The notes: generated by a model not told the origin, from the letters alone. A DNA stretch of 64,000 bases from Flavobacterium suaedae (GCF_014642915.1 NZ_BMJE01000002.1:522703-586702); one strand, 5' to 3'. Shown: positions 1 through 8,818, numbered from the stretch's first letter. A program made the numbers and translations.

Positions 1-1068
1 AGAGTATTTAGAATAAGTGGGTAGGTCGAGAAAATCAGTAAACGAGCGTCTTGCCGAAAGTTCTAAGTTTGCGCTATCTGATAATTTGAATTTTGTGTAA
101 AAATCAGTATTAATCATGTTACTGCCTATAGTAGTAGAGCCATCCTCTATATGTTCAGTTCTGGAAGATATATCTACAACGCTTGAAACACTTTCTCCGT
201 AAAATGCTGAGGTACCATTTTTAGATATTTTAACATCATAAGCTATGTTAGGGTTAATAGCGGATATTAAACCGAAAAAGTGACCTGTTTGAAATAAACG
301 TATGCCATTCCACATAAATAGGTTTTGATCGTGTGTGCCTCCGCGAACGTTGATGTTGGAAACAGTTTCATCAATACTCATTATACCCGGTAATTGCTGC
401 ATTGTTTGTAGTACATCAGGCTCTATAAGACCGGGTAGTATACCAAATTTTTCCGGTGAAATATTAAAACTACCATCTTTCTTTTTAGATATACCTGTGG
501 TAAGGTAACGCTCTGTAATTATTTCATCCAGCTCTATTATATTAAGTCCTAGTATTATTTGCAGGCAGTCGCCATCACTTTCTTTTGGTTCTATAACAGT
601 AGGTATATAACCTAAGTGCCCTATGTATAGTTTTTTAGGCAGGGAAGATGAGTTGATTTCAAAATAGCCATCAATACCGCTTACAATACTTTCACTTTCA
701 TTAAATTGTACAGAAACATTTTCTATAGCATTTCCAAATTCATCAGTTATATAAGCACAAAACCTCTTTTTACGAACTGTTGCATTTTTATACACAACTA
801 TATACTCATTTATCTCTTTAAAAAACAAATTAGTTCGGTTAGTTATATAAACTAATTTAGCTTTAAGGGGAATGCGTTTTTCAGGAGGGAAAATACTATG
901 CCCGAAAACATCTTTTTCAGTATAACTAAACTTTACACTATGCTGTTTAGCTATAGTGTCTAAAATTTGTTTTAAGGCAATACTTTTTACTTCGTCTTGT
1001 CCGTATGCACGGACCACGAAAAAAAAAACAGTGGAAAATATAAGCAGGTTTTTAATGCTTACTTTCAT
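1..1068 (-). CDS. TonB-dependent outer membrane receptor with STN signalling domain, 3' part outside the window
   Basis: Outer-membrane active transporter, the top of a FecI/FecR-type surface signalling cascade. 356 codons are visible from ATG at 1068 and the frame is still open at base 1. Residues 1-23 form a Sec signal peptide. Residues about 27-75 resemble an STN (secretin/TonB short N-terminal) domain, which contacts the FecR periplasmic part. Residues about 100-180 look like a carboxypeptidase-regulatory-like beta domain. A plug domain follows (NVRGG near 240-244, 'MWNGIRLF' near 252-259). The start overlaps the end of fecR by 17 bp, indicating translational coupling. The substrate cannot be told from sequence; no SusD partner is visible within the window. 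Confidence 0.9.
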   Translation of the reverse strand, partial: MKVSIKNLLIFSTVFFFVVRAYGQDEVKSIALKQILDTIAKQHSVKFSYTEKDVFGHSIFPPEKRIPLKAKLVYITNRTNLFFKEINEYIVVYKNATVRKKRFCAYITDEFGNAIENVSVQFNESESIVSGIDGYFEINSSSLPKKLYIGHLGYIPTVIEPKESDGDCLQIILGLNIIELDEIITERYLTTGISKKKDGSFNISPEKFGILPGLIEPDVLQTMQQLPGIMSIDETVSNINVRGGTHDQNLFMWNGIRLFQTGHFFGLISAINPNIAYDVKISKNGTSAFYGESVSSVVDISSRTEHIEDGSTTIGSNMINTDFYTKFKLSDSANLELSARRSFTDFLDLPTYSKYS

Positions 1069-1963
1069 TCATTGGAGTTAGTATAATTTTATTACCTGTT
1101 TTCTTGGTCTTTAACTGATAAGCAGTTGTGAAAATATCTAACGCTTCATCTAAGTTATCCATAGGTAATACTCCGCTAAAGGTACTATAATTTCCTTTAT
1201 TAGTCTCTATTTCAATGTTATATTGACGCTCTATTTCAGCAATAACATTATCAAAAGTTTCTTTGTGAAATTCTGCTTCATAAGTTAACCAGCCCGGTGT
1301 AGTATCAGTTTCAAATTCAACAGCTACATTTTCATTACCTTCATAAGCAATTGTTTGACCGGGTCTTAGTAATACTTCTGTACCATTACTTGATACCTTT
1401 ACCTTACCTTCATAGCATGTTACTTCAAAACGATTGTTTCTGTTTTTAACATTAAACTGAGTTCCTACAACTGTAACAATCCCGTTTGGTGTTACTACAT
1501 CAAACTTTTTCCCTTTCGCTACTTTAAAAAATGCTTCACCGTTAAGTTCTACCTTACGGTTATCATCCCAGTTCCATGTTTTGTATTCAGCTTGTGAGCC
1601 TGAGTTAAGCATTACTGTTGAATTATCGGGAAGTAAAAATTCAGTATGCTCCCCTGCCATAGCAATTTGGTTTGTTGTGTGGGTAGTGTAAAAAAAGAAT
1701 GTTACCCCTAATGCTATTATTAATACCGCAGCAATTTTAGCAAACCACGGCGTAAGTTTCCTTACCCCTTTATTCTGGTTTCTTGATTTGGCTACGTTTT
1801 TATATATAGTATCTATATCAGCTTGTGGAGCGGTAAGCTCTGCTGAGTAATCTTTTATCTTTTGATAAGTATGATATTCAGGCGACTTTTTGAACTCTTC
1901 CAGCTCAGCACCTTCCATCTTTCCATCAAGCCATTTTGCCAATTTTATATCTTCTTCTTTCAT
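1052..1963 (-). CDS. FecR-family anti-sigma factor
   Basis: Inner-membrane sigma regulator of a cell-surface signalling system. Residues 1-70 are the short cytoplasmic part. A single membrane segment lies at about 73-93 (WFAKIAAVLIIALGVTFFFY). The periplasmic FecR domain follows (about 105-210, with 'LPDNSTVMLNSGS' and 'GEAFFKV'), then the DUF4974-type C-terminal domain (about 230-303) typical of Bacteroidota FecR proteins. It lies 46 bp downstream of the ECF sigma gene and overlaps the TonB receptor gene. The family model is that ligand binding at the receptor STN domain signals through this protein to release the sigma factor. Length (303 aa) is normal. Confidence 0.93.
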   Translation of the reverse strand: MKEEDIKLAKWLDGKMEGAELEEFKKSPEYHTYQKIKDYSAELTAPQADIDTIYKNVAKSRNQNKGVRKLTPWFAKIAAVLIIALGVTFFFYTTHTTNQIAMAGEHTEFLLPDNSTVMLNSGSQAEYKTWNWDDNRKVELNGEAFFKVAKGKKFDVVTPNGIVTVVGTQFNVKNRNNRFEVTCYEGKVKVSSNGTEVLLRPGQTIAYEGNENVAVEFETDTTPGWLTYEAEFHKETFDNVIAEIERQYNIEIETNKGNYSTFSGVLPMDNLDEALDIFTTAYQLKTKKTGNKIILTPMNESKH

Positions 1964-2009
1964 CTTTTCGCTCTTATTTGTATGTATAACAGGTTTACTA
2001 CTGTTTTCC

Positions 2010-2531
2010 CTACCTCATATTTTCAATTTCTTTTCGCAACTCTACCAATGCAGTGTGTATACGCTTTTCTACAGCTTTAACACTAATACCCAGCATCTCA
2101 GCAATTTCTTTATATTTCTTACCCTCAATCCTGTGTAATAAAAAAGCAGTGCGTTGTGCTTCGCTTAGGTTAGCAATGGCATTTTGCAGTTTTGTTTTAA
2201 ACTGTTCCTCCTCCATTACAAATTCAGGACTTTGGTTATCAGTCCCTTTTTTAGTCGATTTTTTAGCGTATTCTAAAACTACTTTTTGGTGGGCAATGTG
2301 GTTTAAAGAAGCATTATTGGCTACTGTATATAAAAACGATTTTGCCTTTTCAGGAGGCACATCTGCGCAGTTTTGCCATAATTTAATGAAGGCTTCCTGA
2401 GTTACATCGTCGGCCTGCTCTTCATTTCCGAATTTATAGTAAAGGTAATTACGAAGTGCTTGCGCATGATTTTTAAAAAAATCAGAAAATGTAATTTCTT
2501 CACAAATACCTTTTAGTGAAGTCTTTTTCAT
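2010..2531 (-). CDS. ECF RNA polymerase sigma factor, FecI-like (Bacteroides expansion family type)
   Basis: Extracytoplasmic-function sigma factor expected to transcribe the adjacent FecR/TonB-receptor genes. Region 2 (helices around 'LRNYLYYKFGNEEQADDVTQ') and region 4 ('IEGKKYKEIAEMLGISVKAVEKRI') are both visible. I chose ATG at 2531, giving 173 aa beginning MKKTSLKGI, because the 17 residues added by the upstream ATG at 2582 (MFKNKKNLYLDSL) precede the usual family start. The upstream start cannot be excluded. No perfect TAnnTTTG element was found upstream on this strand. Confidence 0.9.
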   Translation of the reverse strand: MKKTSLKGICEEITFSDFFKNHAQALRNYLYYKFGNEEQADDVTQEAFIKLWQNCADVPPEKAKSFLYTVANNASLNHIAHQKVVLEYAKKSTKKGTDNQSPEFVMEEEQFKTKLQNAIANLSEAQRTAFLLHRIEGKKYKEIAEMLGISVKAVEKRIHTALVELRKEIENMR

Positions 2532-2877
2532 GGAGCAATAAATAAGGCTGTCAAGGTATAAATTTTTTTTGTTCTTAAACAATTTTCAATTTTTATCTGG
2601 GTAGTTTTTTTAATAGCAAACTTTAGGAACTATCAGTATTACATTGATTTAGCTGTGTTAAAACTAACAGTGAAATTGTTAGTGTATTTTTAAAAAATAA
2701 AGAAAAGTAAAATAAAAATGTTAAAATTTAGTTTTTAAGGTAGGGTAATTTTAATTACGGCTGTTTTAGTTATATATGCCGCATAATAAATGCGGGTTTC
2801 CGAGTCGGGAGCAAAACCTTTTAAAGGTTAAAATATATAATGAAAAAGAAACCCTAGTTAACTTTCCCTACGTAGTA

Positions 2878-2901
2878 AAACCAATCTGTACAGATTGGTT
2901 T
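2878..2901. repeat. Perfect 24-bp palindrome inside a longer hairpin
   Basis: The arms AAACCAATCTGT and ACAGATTGGTTT meet with no spacer. Outside them GTAG (2872-2875) can pair with CTAC (2902-2905), and TCCC (2865-2868) with GGGA (2908-2911), giving an interrupted stem of about 47 nt. No T-run follows, so this is not a simple intrinsic terminator. It could be an RNA stem or a protein-binding site. Confidence 0.7.
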
Positions 2902-3021
2902 CTACCGGGGATAAGCTTAGAGTTACATTTTGGTTTTCTTTAAAGTTTGAATTAAAATAAAGTCTGGATATATATTTTTAGAATAGTTGTGTTTTTTTAA
3001 ATATTCACGTTTTTTCCAAGA

Positions 3022-3060
3022 AAAGCCGATCTCTTTCCCAAGATCGGCTTTCTATTTTTA
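3022..3060 (+). terminator. Intrinsic terminator of an unassigned plus-strand transcript
   Basis: An 11-bp stem AAAGCCGATCT/AGATCGGCTTT with an 8-nt loop is followed by CTATTTTTA. It lies just upstream of ffh and downstream of no plus-strand gene. Confidence 0.75.
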
Positions 3061-3143
3061 TGTAAATACCGTTTTTATTAAAAAAAGACTATAATTAAAG
3101 CAGTATTTTAAATAGAGTGTTCTTTCTTTAAAAATCAAATCAT

Positions 3144-3151
3144 TAAATTTG
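3144..3151 (+). promoter_or_regulatory. Promoter -7 element TAAATTTG of ffh
   Basis: Exact match to the Bacteroidota -7 consensus TAnnTTTG, 31 bp before the ffh start codon. No clear -33 TTG is seen. Confidence 0.6.
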
Positions 3152-3182
3152 CAAACTTATAGTAGAAATAACTTATTGTTAT

Positions 3183-4523
3183 ATGTTTGATAATTTAAGT
3201 GATAAATTAGATAAAGCCTTACACGTATTAAAAGGGCACGGAAAGATAACCGAAGTAAATGTTGCTGATACTCTTAAAGAAGTACGCCGTGCATTACTTG
3301 ATGCCGACGTTAACTTTAAAATAGCTAAAGAGTTTACCAATACAGTAAAAGAAAAAGCTTTAGGACAAGATGTATTAACTACCCTGCAACCGGGGCAGTT
3401 AATGGTGAAGCTGGTAAAAGATGAGCTTACCCAGTTAATGGGGGGCGAGACAGCTGGTGTAAACCTCTCCGGTAACCCTACGGTAATATTAATGTCAGGT
3501 TTACAAGGTTCCGGTAAAACAACATTTTCCGGTAAACTGGCTAATTTCCTTAAGACAAAGAAAAATAAAAAACCACTATTAGTAGCCTGTGATATTTACC
3601 GCCCTGCGGCGATAAACCAGTTACATGTAGTAGGAGACCAGATAGGGGTAGAAGTATACTCTGAAGAAGGAAATAAAAACCCTGTACAAATAGCTCAAAA
3701 TGCAATTAACCACGCTAAAGCTAATGGTTTTAATGTAGTGATTGTCGATACGGCAGGTCGTTTAGCTATTGATGAGCAGATGATGAACGAAATAGCAAAC
3801 GTTCATAAAGCTATAGAACCACACGAAACACTATTTGTGGTAGACTCTATGACGGGTCAGGATGCTGTTAATACTGCTAAAGCATTTAATGACAGACTGA
3901 ACTTTGATGGGGTAGTACTTACAAAACTTGATGGTGATACACGTGGTGGTGCAGCTATTTCTATTAAATCGGTAGTAAATAAACCAATTAAGTTTATAGG
4001 TACCGGTGAGAAAATGGAAGCTATTGATGTTTTCCACCCTGCTCGTATGGCAGACCGTATTCTTGGTATGGGGGACGTTGTTTCCCTTGTGGAAAGAGCA
4101 CAGGAGCAGTATGATGAAGAGGAAGCAAGAAAGCTACAGAAGAAAATTGCCAAAAATGAATTTGGTTTTGATGATTTCCTTTCGCAAATACAGCAGGTAA
4201 AGAAAATGGGTAACATGAAAGACCTTGTAGGTATGATACCCGGTGCCGGAAAAGCATTAAAAGATGTAGAAATAGAAGATGATGCCTTTAAGCATATAGA
4301 GGCTATAATACATTCAATGACTCCGGGAGAGCGTACAAAGCCTTCTATACTTGATGCTAAGCGTAAAAAGCGTATTGCAAAAGGTTCAGGAACGTCAATA
4401 CAGCAAGTAAATCAACTTTTAAAACAGTTTGACCAAATGAGCAAAATGATGAAGATGATGCAGGGAGGCGGAGCTAAAAACATGATGCGCATGATGGGCG
4501 GCATGAAAGGCATGCGACCATAA
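3183..4523 (+). CDS. ffh: Signal recognition particle GTPase Ffh (SRP54)
   Basis: GTPase of the signal recognition particle. It binds signal peptides and SRP RNA and delivers nascent chains to FtsY. The N domain covers residues 1-95. The G domain has G1 'GLQGSGKTT' (106-114), 'DTAGR' (189-193) and 'TKLDGD' (247-252). The M domain ends in a methionine-rich tail (repeated MM and GGMKGM), as expected for signal-peptide binding. Full length at 446 aa. An intrinsic terminator follows, so it looks monocistronic. No SRP RNA gene was recognised in the window. Confidence 0.98.
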   Translation: MFDNLSDKLDKALHVLKGHGKITEVNVADTLKEVRRALLDADVNFKIAKEFTNTVKEKALGQDVLTTLQPGQLMVKLVKDELTQLMGGETAGVNLSGNPTVILMSGLQGSGKTTFSGKLANFLKTKKNKKPLLVACDIYRPAAINQLHVVGDQIGVEVYSEEGNKNPVQIAQNAINHAKANGFNVVIVDTAGRLAIDEQMMNEIANVHKAIEPHETLFVVDSMTGQDAVNTAKAFNDRLNFDGVVLTKLDGDTRGGAAISIKSVVNKPIKFIGTGEKMEAIDVFHPARMADRILGMGDVVSLVERAQEQYDEEEARKLQKKIAKNEFGFDDFLSQIQQVKKMGNMKDLVGMIPGAGKALKDVEIEDDAFKHIEAIIHSMTPGERTKPSILDAKRKKRIAKGSGTSIQQVNQLLKQFDQMSKMMKMMQGGGAKNMMRMMGGMKGMRP

Positions 4524-4541
4524 CAAAAATAAATAAGCATA

Positions 4542-4569
4542 TAAAGGCGCGGGTAACCGCGTCTTTTTT
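4542..4569 (+). terminator. Intrinsic terminator of ffh
   Basis: A G/C-rich stem CGCGG-GTAA-CCGCG (4548-4561), extended by weaker pairs, is followed by CTTTTTT. Confidence 0.75.
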
Positions 4570-4608
4570 AATAGTATCTATTCTATCACTAAATATAAAC
4601 AACACACA

Positions 4609-5493
4609 ATGCAATTATTAGACGGAAAGAAAACCTCAAACGACATCAAGAATGAGATTGCTGCTGAGGTAGAAAAAATGAAACAAAATGGTGAGAAAGT
4701 ACCACACCTTGCCGCTGTTATAGTAGGTAACGATGGTGCCAGTCTTACTTATGTGGGGAGTAAAGTAAAAGCCTGCGAAAGAGTAGGGTTTGAGTCTACT
4801 CTTGTAAAAATGCCAAGTACAACATCTGAAATGGAACTTCTTAAAAAAATAGAAGAACTTAACCAGAATGATGATATTGATGGCTTTATTGTACAGTTAC
4901 CTTTACCGGAGCAAATAGACACCCAAAAAGTTATTGAAGCTATAGACCCAAGTAAGGATGTGGATGGTTTCCACCCTGAGAACTTTGGTAAAATGGCGCT
5001 GGACATGACTACGTTTATTCCTGCTACACCATTTGGTATATTAGAACTGTTAGAGCGCTATAATGTAGAAACAGCAGGTAAACATACAGTAGTTATTGGG
5101 CGTAGCCACATTGTGGGCAGGCCAATGAGTATACTAATGGGGCGTAAAGGCTTTCCCGGTAACAGTACCGTTACGCTTACGCACAGCCATACTAAAAACA
5201 TTAACCAGATAACTACACAGGCAGATATTATTATTACGGCACTTGGAGTACCAAACTACCTGAAGGCTGAAATGATTAAAGACGACGCTGTAGTAATTGA
5301 CGTGGGTATCACCCGTGTGGCTGATGACACTACTGAGAAAGGCTATAAAATAACAGGTGATGTAGATTTTGAAAATGTAAGTAAGAAAGCATCATTTATT
5401 ACACCTGTACCGGGTGGAGTAGGACCTATGACGATTGCTATGCTGCTTAAAAATACCCTTTTAGCAAGAGAGCAACGCAAGTTTAAAAAATAA
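4609..5493 (+). CDS. folD: Bifunctional methylenetetrahydrofolate dehydrogenase / methenyltetrahydrofolate cyclohydrolase
   Basis: Interconverts 5,10-methylene-THF and 10-formyl-THF in one-carbon metabolism in the cytosol. The family's catalytic lysine is at position 54 in the 'YVGSKVKACE' segment. 'VQLPLPEQ' and 'PSKDVDGFHP' form the folate site. 'VVIGRSHIVGRPM' begins the Rossmann fold, and 'TPVPGGVGPMT' lies near the C-terminus. Full length at 294 aa. It lies between its own terminator and that of ffh. Confidence 0.98.
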   Translation: MQLLDGKKTSNDIKNEIAAEVEKMKQNGEKVPHLAAVIVGNDGASLTYVGSKVKACERVGFESTLVKMPSTTSEMELLKKIEELNQNDDIDGFIVQLPLPEQIDTQKVIEAIDPSKDVDGFHPENFGKMALDMTTFIPATPFGILELLERYNVETAGKHTVVIGRSHIVGRPMSILMGRKGFPGNSTVTLTHSHTKNINQITTQADIIITALGVPNYLKAEMIKDDAVVIDVGITRVADDTTEKGYKITGDVDFENVSKKASFITPVPGGVGPMTIAMLLKNTLLAREQRKFKK

Positions 5494-5513
5494 ATTTCTT
5501 AATTGTATATAAA

Positions 5514-5547
5514 TAAAAAGCCCCGCATTAAGCAGGGCTTTTTATTT
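5514..5547. terminator. Bidirectional terminator between folD and the convergent SDR gene
   Basis: AAAGCCC...GGGCTTT hairpin with an A-run on the left and a T-run on the right, so it can serve both convergent genes. Confidence 0.8.
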
Positions 5548-5563
5548 TGTAGGTTACTGTAAA

Positions 5564-6409
5564 TTAAAAGTCAGTAGACTGGCTTACGCTTTTCCAAGCC
5601 TCTATTTCATTATGTAGCGTAGTGATTTTGTTTTCTGCCAGTTGAACAGAGTCGCTACCTAAAAGTAGGTATAACGGCGGATTATCAATATTAGCTACTT
5701 TAATTATTTCTGCTACACCTTTTTCAGGGTTTCCTTGTTGGTTACCGTTTATTTGGTTTTGGTGTACTTCCTGAACTTTTCTTACTTCTTCATAAGCAGT
5801 TATAGGGCTTTTGGCAACTGCAAGGGAGTCAGACTCCAAGAAGTTTGTTCTGAAATAACCAGGTAATACAGCCGTAACATTTATACCGAAAGGTTTACCT
5901 TCTACTTGAAGAGATTCTGTAAAGCCAAGAACAGCAAATTTAGTTGCGCAATAGATACCAAACCCCGGGAAGGCGCCTGTAATTCCTGCAATAGAGGAAA
6001 TATTGAAAATATGCCCCGATCTTTGTTTACGTAAATGAGGTAGTACTTGTCTTATTACATTAAGTGAACCGAAAACATTAACATCAAAATTTGTTCTTGC
6101 TTCTTCATCGCTTAACTCTTCAAGACTACCTGTTATACCATATCCGGCATTGTTAACTACAATGTCTATTTTACCGAATGTAGTAATAGTTTTGTTTACT
6201 GCATCAGCAACACTTTGTTCATTAATAAGGTCAACTTCCAAAGGTAAAAAGTTTTCATTTGTAGTGTCCACTGCATCTTTAAGCTGTTGTAAATTTCTTG
6301 ATGTAGCTGCTACTGCATCGTCTTTTTCTAATAACTGCTTAACGAATAATAAACCGAAACCTTTTGAAGCTCCGGTAATAAACCATACTTTTTTTGCTTG
6401 ATTTTCCAT
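5564..6409 (-). CDS. Short-chain dehydrogenase/reductase (SDR), classical type
   Basis: NAD(P)-dependent oxidoreductase of unknown substrate. It has the cofactor motif TGASKGFG (12-19), NNAGYG (86-91), the catalytic Ser at 138-139, and YCATK with Tyr153 and Lys157. At 281 aa it resembles the 'SDR family oxidoreductase' common beside AraC regulators. It lies 88 bp downstream of a same-strand AraC-type gene and has its own -7 element at 6438-6445. The AraC protein may regulate it, but no operator was defined. A paralogue of similar type occurs at 33165. Confidence 0.92.
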   Translation of the reverse strand: MENQAKKVWFITGASKGFGLLFVKQLLEKDDAVAATSRNLQQLKDAVDTTNENFLPLEVDLINEQSVADAVNKTITTFGKIDIVVNNAGYGITGSLEELSDEEARTNFDVNVFGSLNVIRQVLPHLRKQRSGHIFNISSIAGITGAFPGFGIYCATKFAVLGFTESLQVEGKPFGINVTAVLPGYFRTNFLESDSLAVAKSPITAYEEVRKVQEVHQNQINGNQQGNPEKGVAEIIKVANIDNPPLYLLLGSDSVQLAENKITTLHNEIEAWKSVSQSTDF

Positions 6410-6437
6410 ACTGTTTTTTTGTTTAATGATTACAGTA

Positions 6438-6445
6438 CAAAATTA
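6438..6445 (-). promoter_or_regulatory. -7 element TAATTTTG of the SDR gene
   Basis: Exact TAnnTTTG match on the minus strand, 28 bp before the SDR start codon, inside the AraC-SDR spacer. Confidence 0.55.
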
Positions 6446-6497
6446 TGCAGCAACTAATTGTTTGTTATTGCAAGCTTCAAACTGATTGTTGCAAAAA

Positions 6498-7403
6498 TCA
6501 AACAGTTCGGTATCGGGTAGGGGTAACTGATGTTTGCTTCTTGAAAAAATTATTAAAGTGTGAGGCTTCTTCAAAACCAAGACTGTTGCTTATCTCGGAA
6601 ATATTCCAATTGGTGTGTTTTAATAATGCTTTTGCTTCAGCTATTATTCTTTCTGCTATAATTGTGGTGGTAGTTTTTCCTGTAGTATTTTTAACGGCTC
6701 GGTTTAAATGATTTACGTGTACACCTAGATCAGAGGCAAAATCACTGGCAGAGCGCATATTAAAGCGTTGAGCCGGAGTTTCTATAGGGAATTGTCTTTC
6801 CAATAATTCTTTGAAAACAGATGTTATGCGTGAGTTTGCATTGGGGTGATTGTATAACTTTTCACTTGGTTCGGTTTTTAAAGCCATGTGAATAATCTCG
6901 TTTAAATAACTACGTATCAGGTCGTATTTAAAAGCATAATCAGATTTGATTTCAATCATCATTTTTTTAAATATTTCTGTTACAGTGTCTTTTTGTTCGC
7001 TGTTTAGTATGTAAGATGGTTTTCCTCCTGCAGTAAACATAGGTAGTTCATCAAGAGAGGTTTTCATTCCTTCACTAAAGAAAGGCGTGGTAAAAATACA
7101 GAAGAAACCTGTGCTTATATCAGATAAAGCTTCCCATGTATAAGGAACTTGCGGGTTAAAAAATATTAATGTTGTACCGTCTATTTCTATACTTTTATCT
7201 GCATAGTGGTAGCGGTTATTGCCTGTTATAAGGCTTACTTTATAGTAATCTCTTCGGCTATATTGTACTTGTTTGCCAGGCAGTAAGCAATCTTCCAGTT
7301 TAAAAACATTAAAATGACCAATATTATTGCTAAGAGGCTCCTTTTCGGTTTCTCCTTTATTTATATGTTTTGAATAAAACTGTTGTAGTGATTCTGCTTC
7401 CAT
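6498..7403 (-). CDS. AraC-family transcriptional regulator
   Basis: An N-terminal cupin-like sensing domain (about 30-180) is followed by two helix-turn-helix units at about 205-300. These include 'SASDFASDLGVHVNHLNRAV' and 'WNISEISNSLGFEEASHFNN', ending in 'FKKQTSVTPTRYR', the AraC/XylS signature. 301 aa, full length. It sits upstream of an SDR gene on the same strand, which is its most likely target. The effector is unknown. Confidence 0.93.
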   Translation of the reverse strand: MEAESLQQFYSKHINKGETEKEPLSNNIGHFNVFKLEDCLLPGKQVQYSRRDYYKVSLITGNNRYHYADKSIEIDGTTLIFFNPQVPYTWEALSDISTGFFCIFTTPFFSEGMKTSLDELPMFTAGGKPSYILNSEQKDTVTEIFKKMMIEIKSDYAFKYDLIRSYLNEIIHMALKTEPSEKLYNHPNANSRITSVFKELLERQFPIETPAQRFNMRSASDFASDLGVHVNHLNRAVKNTTGKTTTTIIAERIIAEAKALLKHTNWNISEISNSLGFEEASHFNNFFKKQTSVTPTRYRTV

Positions 7404-7438
7404 AATCCTGCTATATTACAAAATTCAAATCAAAAGTA

Positions 7439-7468
7439 ATAAAAAAGCTGACTTGATAGTCAGCTTTT
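7439..7468 (-). terminator. Intrinsic terminator of rluF
   Basis: Stem AAAAGCTGACT/AGTCAGCTTTT with a 4-nt loop. On the minus strand it is followed by TTTATTAC, directly downstream of rluF. Confidence 0.8.
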
Positions 7469-7480
7469 AGTTATACTTTT

Positions 7481-8308
7481 TTATTTTCTTCCAGTTCGAG
7501 GGCGTGGGCTATTGTTATTTCTTGGAGTCTTTTTAAAGCTAGTATTGTTTGATGCTTTTTGCTGAGAAGCTTTTGGTAAACTGGCTTCCTCTGTTTTGCT
7601 GCTTGGTGCTATTAGTTTGTTTAATTCTTTAATTTCTTGCGAAGTTAAATCTCTATAGCGACCAACAGGAACATCAAGTGAGATATTTATAATACGGGTT
7701 CTTTTTAGTGCGGTAACCTCATACCCCAAATATTCGCACATACGGCGTATCTGTCTGTTTAGCCCTTGTGTAAGTATAATTCTGAAAATATATTTACTTA
7801 CACGTTCTACTTTACATTTTCGGGTTACAGTATCCAGTATTGGTATACCATTACCCATACGCTGAATGAAACGATCGGTAATAGGTTTGTTTACCGTAAC
7901 GATATATTCTTTTTCGTGATTATTACGTGCGCGGAGTATTTTATTGACTATATCACCATCATCAGTCATAAAAATAAGCCCTTCACTGGCTTTGTCAAGG
8001 CGCCCGATAGGGAAAATTCTTTTATGATAATTAATGTAGTCTACTATATTGTGCTTTACGTCCTGATTAGTGGTACATTCTATGCCTACAGGTTTATTAA
8101 ACGCTAAATAAGTATGCTTGCCTGTTTTCTCACGAATAAGTTTACCATTTATCCTGATTTCATCTTCATGGGTTACTTTAGTGCCCATTTCAGGAACTGT
8201 GCCATTTACAGTAACACGACCTTCATCTATAAGTTTATCGGCTTCCCTACGGGAACAATAACCGGTTTCTGCTATAAATTTATTGAGTCGTTTTAATTCT
8301 GCTTCCAT
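7481..8308 (-). CDS. rluF: 23S rRNA pseudouridine synthase, RluF type
   Basis: Isomerises a uridine of 23S rRNA (position 2604 in E. coli numbering for RluF). An S4 RNA-binding domain is N-terminal ('[20 protein letters not shown]'). The catalytic Asp is in [10 protein letters not shown], followed by the RluF-like '[15 protein letters not shown]' and '[18 protein letters not shown]'. The C-terminal 45 residues are a basic, disordered tail. I chose ATG at 8308: the longer version from 8338 would run through the terminator hairpin of the upstream gene. RluB/RluE-type specificity is less likely from the motifs. Confidence 0.92.
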   Translation of the reverse strand: MEAELKRLNKFIAETGYCSRREADKLIDEGRVTVNGTVPEMGTKVTHEDEIRINGKLIREKTGKHTYLAFNKPVGIECTTNQDVKHNIVDYINYHKRIFPIGRLDKASEGLIFMTDDGDIVNKILRARNNHEKEYIVTVNKPITDRFIQRMGNGIPILDTVTRKCKVERVSKYIFRIILTQGLNRQIRRMCEYLGYEVTALKRTRIINISLDVPVGRYRDLTSQEIKELNKLIAPSSKTEEASLPKASQQKASNNTSFKKTPRNNNSPRPRTGRK

Positions 8309-8317
8309 AAATGTATT

Positions 8318-8349
8318 TAAAAAAAGTAAAGCCTGCATTGAGGCTTTTT
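8318..8349 (-). terminator. Intrinsic terminator downstream of the 8380-8796 gene
   Basis: Minus-strand stem AAAGCCT/AGGCTTT with a 6-nt loop, then TACTTTTTTT. Its position argues that rluF starts at 8308 rather than 8338. Confidence 0.65.
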
Positions 8350-8379
8350 AGAAGTGATTAGTTAGCGTTAAAGAATGAC

Positions 8380-8796
8380 TTAATACTTCCTTTTATCGAT
8401 TATTTCCTGGTATTTTTTAGCCTGTTCTTCTGATAACAGTTTGAAGATTTCCTTATCAATTTTTTCGCTGATCTCCCTTGCTTTGTCTTCCTTTGCTTTT
8501 CTGGGAGAATCCTCAGTTGCTATACTCATTATAGCATCTTTATTGTCGTTATATATAACTTTTACTGCCGCTTTTTGAAAATCATCAAGATTTAATTCTT
8601 TTGCTAAGCTGTTTACAGTAACCTCTACTATATCTATATTTTCAGCTCTCTTTTTGTTATTATTGCCTTTATATCTCTGTTGTGCAATATTACGATTTAC
8701 TCCGCCTGTAGCACCTTGGTTATAGTACTGGGCAAAAGCCGTAGTAGTACCCGATAAAAATATAAACAGAACAAATAATTTTACAGATAGTTTCAT
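8380..8796 (-). CDS. Small secreted protein, Spy/CpxP-like helical architecture, function unknown
   Basis: 138 aa with a clear Sec signal peptide (residues 1-22, ending TTAFA before QYY). The mature part has an Asn/Gln/Gly-rich linker, then an acidic-basic helical region with 'LNLDDFQKAAVKVIYND' and 'LLSEEQAKKYQEIID'. These resemble the LTxxQ-like helices of Spy/CpxP periplasmic proteins, a common Bacteroidota type. I infer periplasmic location; the function is not known. Its own promoter and terminator make it a monocistronic unit between rimO and rluF. Confidence 0.8.
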   Translation of the reverse strand: MKLSVKLFVLFIFLSGTTTAFAQYYNQGATGGVNRNIAQQRYKGNNNKKRAENIDIVEVTVNSLAKELNLDDFQKAAVKVIYNDNKDAIMSIATEDSPRKAKEDKAREISEKIDKEIFKLLSEEQAKKYQEIIDKRKY

Positions 8797-8818
8797 AGTA
8801 TTATAAATTACTGATTAC

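Larger units (their letters stand above)
2532..3182. other. Gene-poor interval with structured plus-strand segment, possible small RNA or 55-codon ORF
   Basis: No convincing protein gene lies here. Between 2779 and 2911 there are several nested inverted repeats on the plus strand. These are a hairpin CCGCAT/ATGCGG (2779-2795), a GGGTTTC (2794-2800) to GAAACCC (2848-2854) pairing, a hairpin AACCTT/AAGGTT (2815-2829) and a long hairpin at 2865-2911. A good plus-strand terminator follows at 3022-3060. Because the only upstream gene is on the minus strand, that terminator needs a plus-strand transcript arising here. A 55-codon ORF (ATG 2776 to TAA 2941-2943, starting MPHNKCGFPSREQ) overlaps the hairpins; I do not recognise it and it may be chance. 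The interval also has to hold the promoter of the sigma factor operon. Confidence 0.4.

Noticed and set aside
2878..2901. Perfect palindrome read as an intrinsic terminator
   Set aside because: No T-run follows on either strand; a real terminator lies at 3022-3060.
7481..8338. Longer rluF start at 8338
   Set aside because: It would include the terminator hairpin of the upstream transcript; ATG 8308 is the sensible start.
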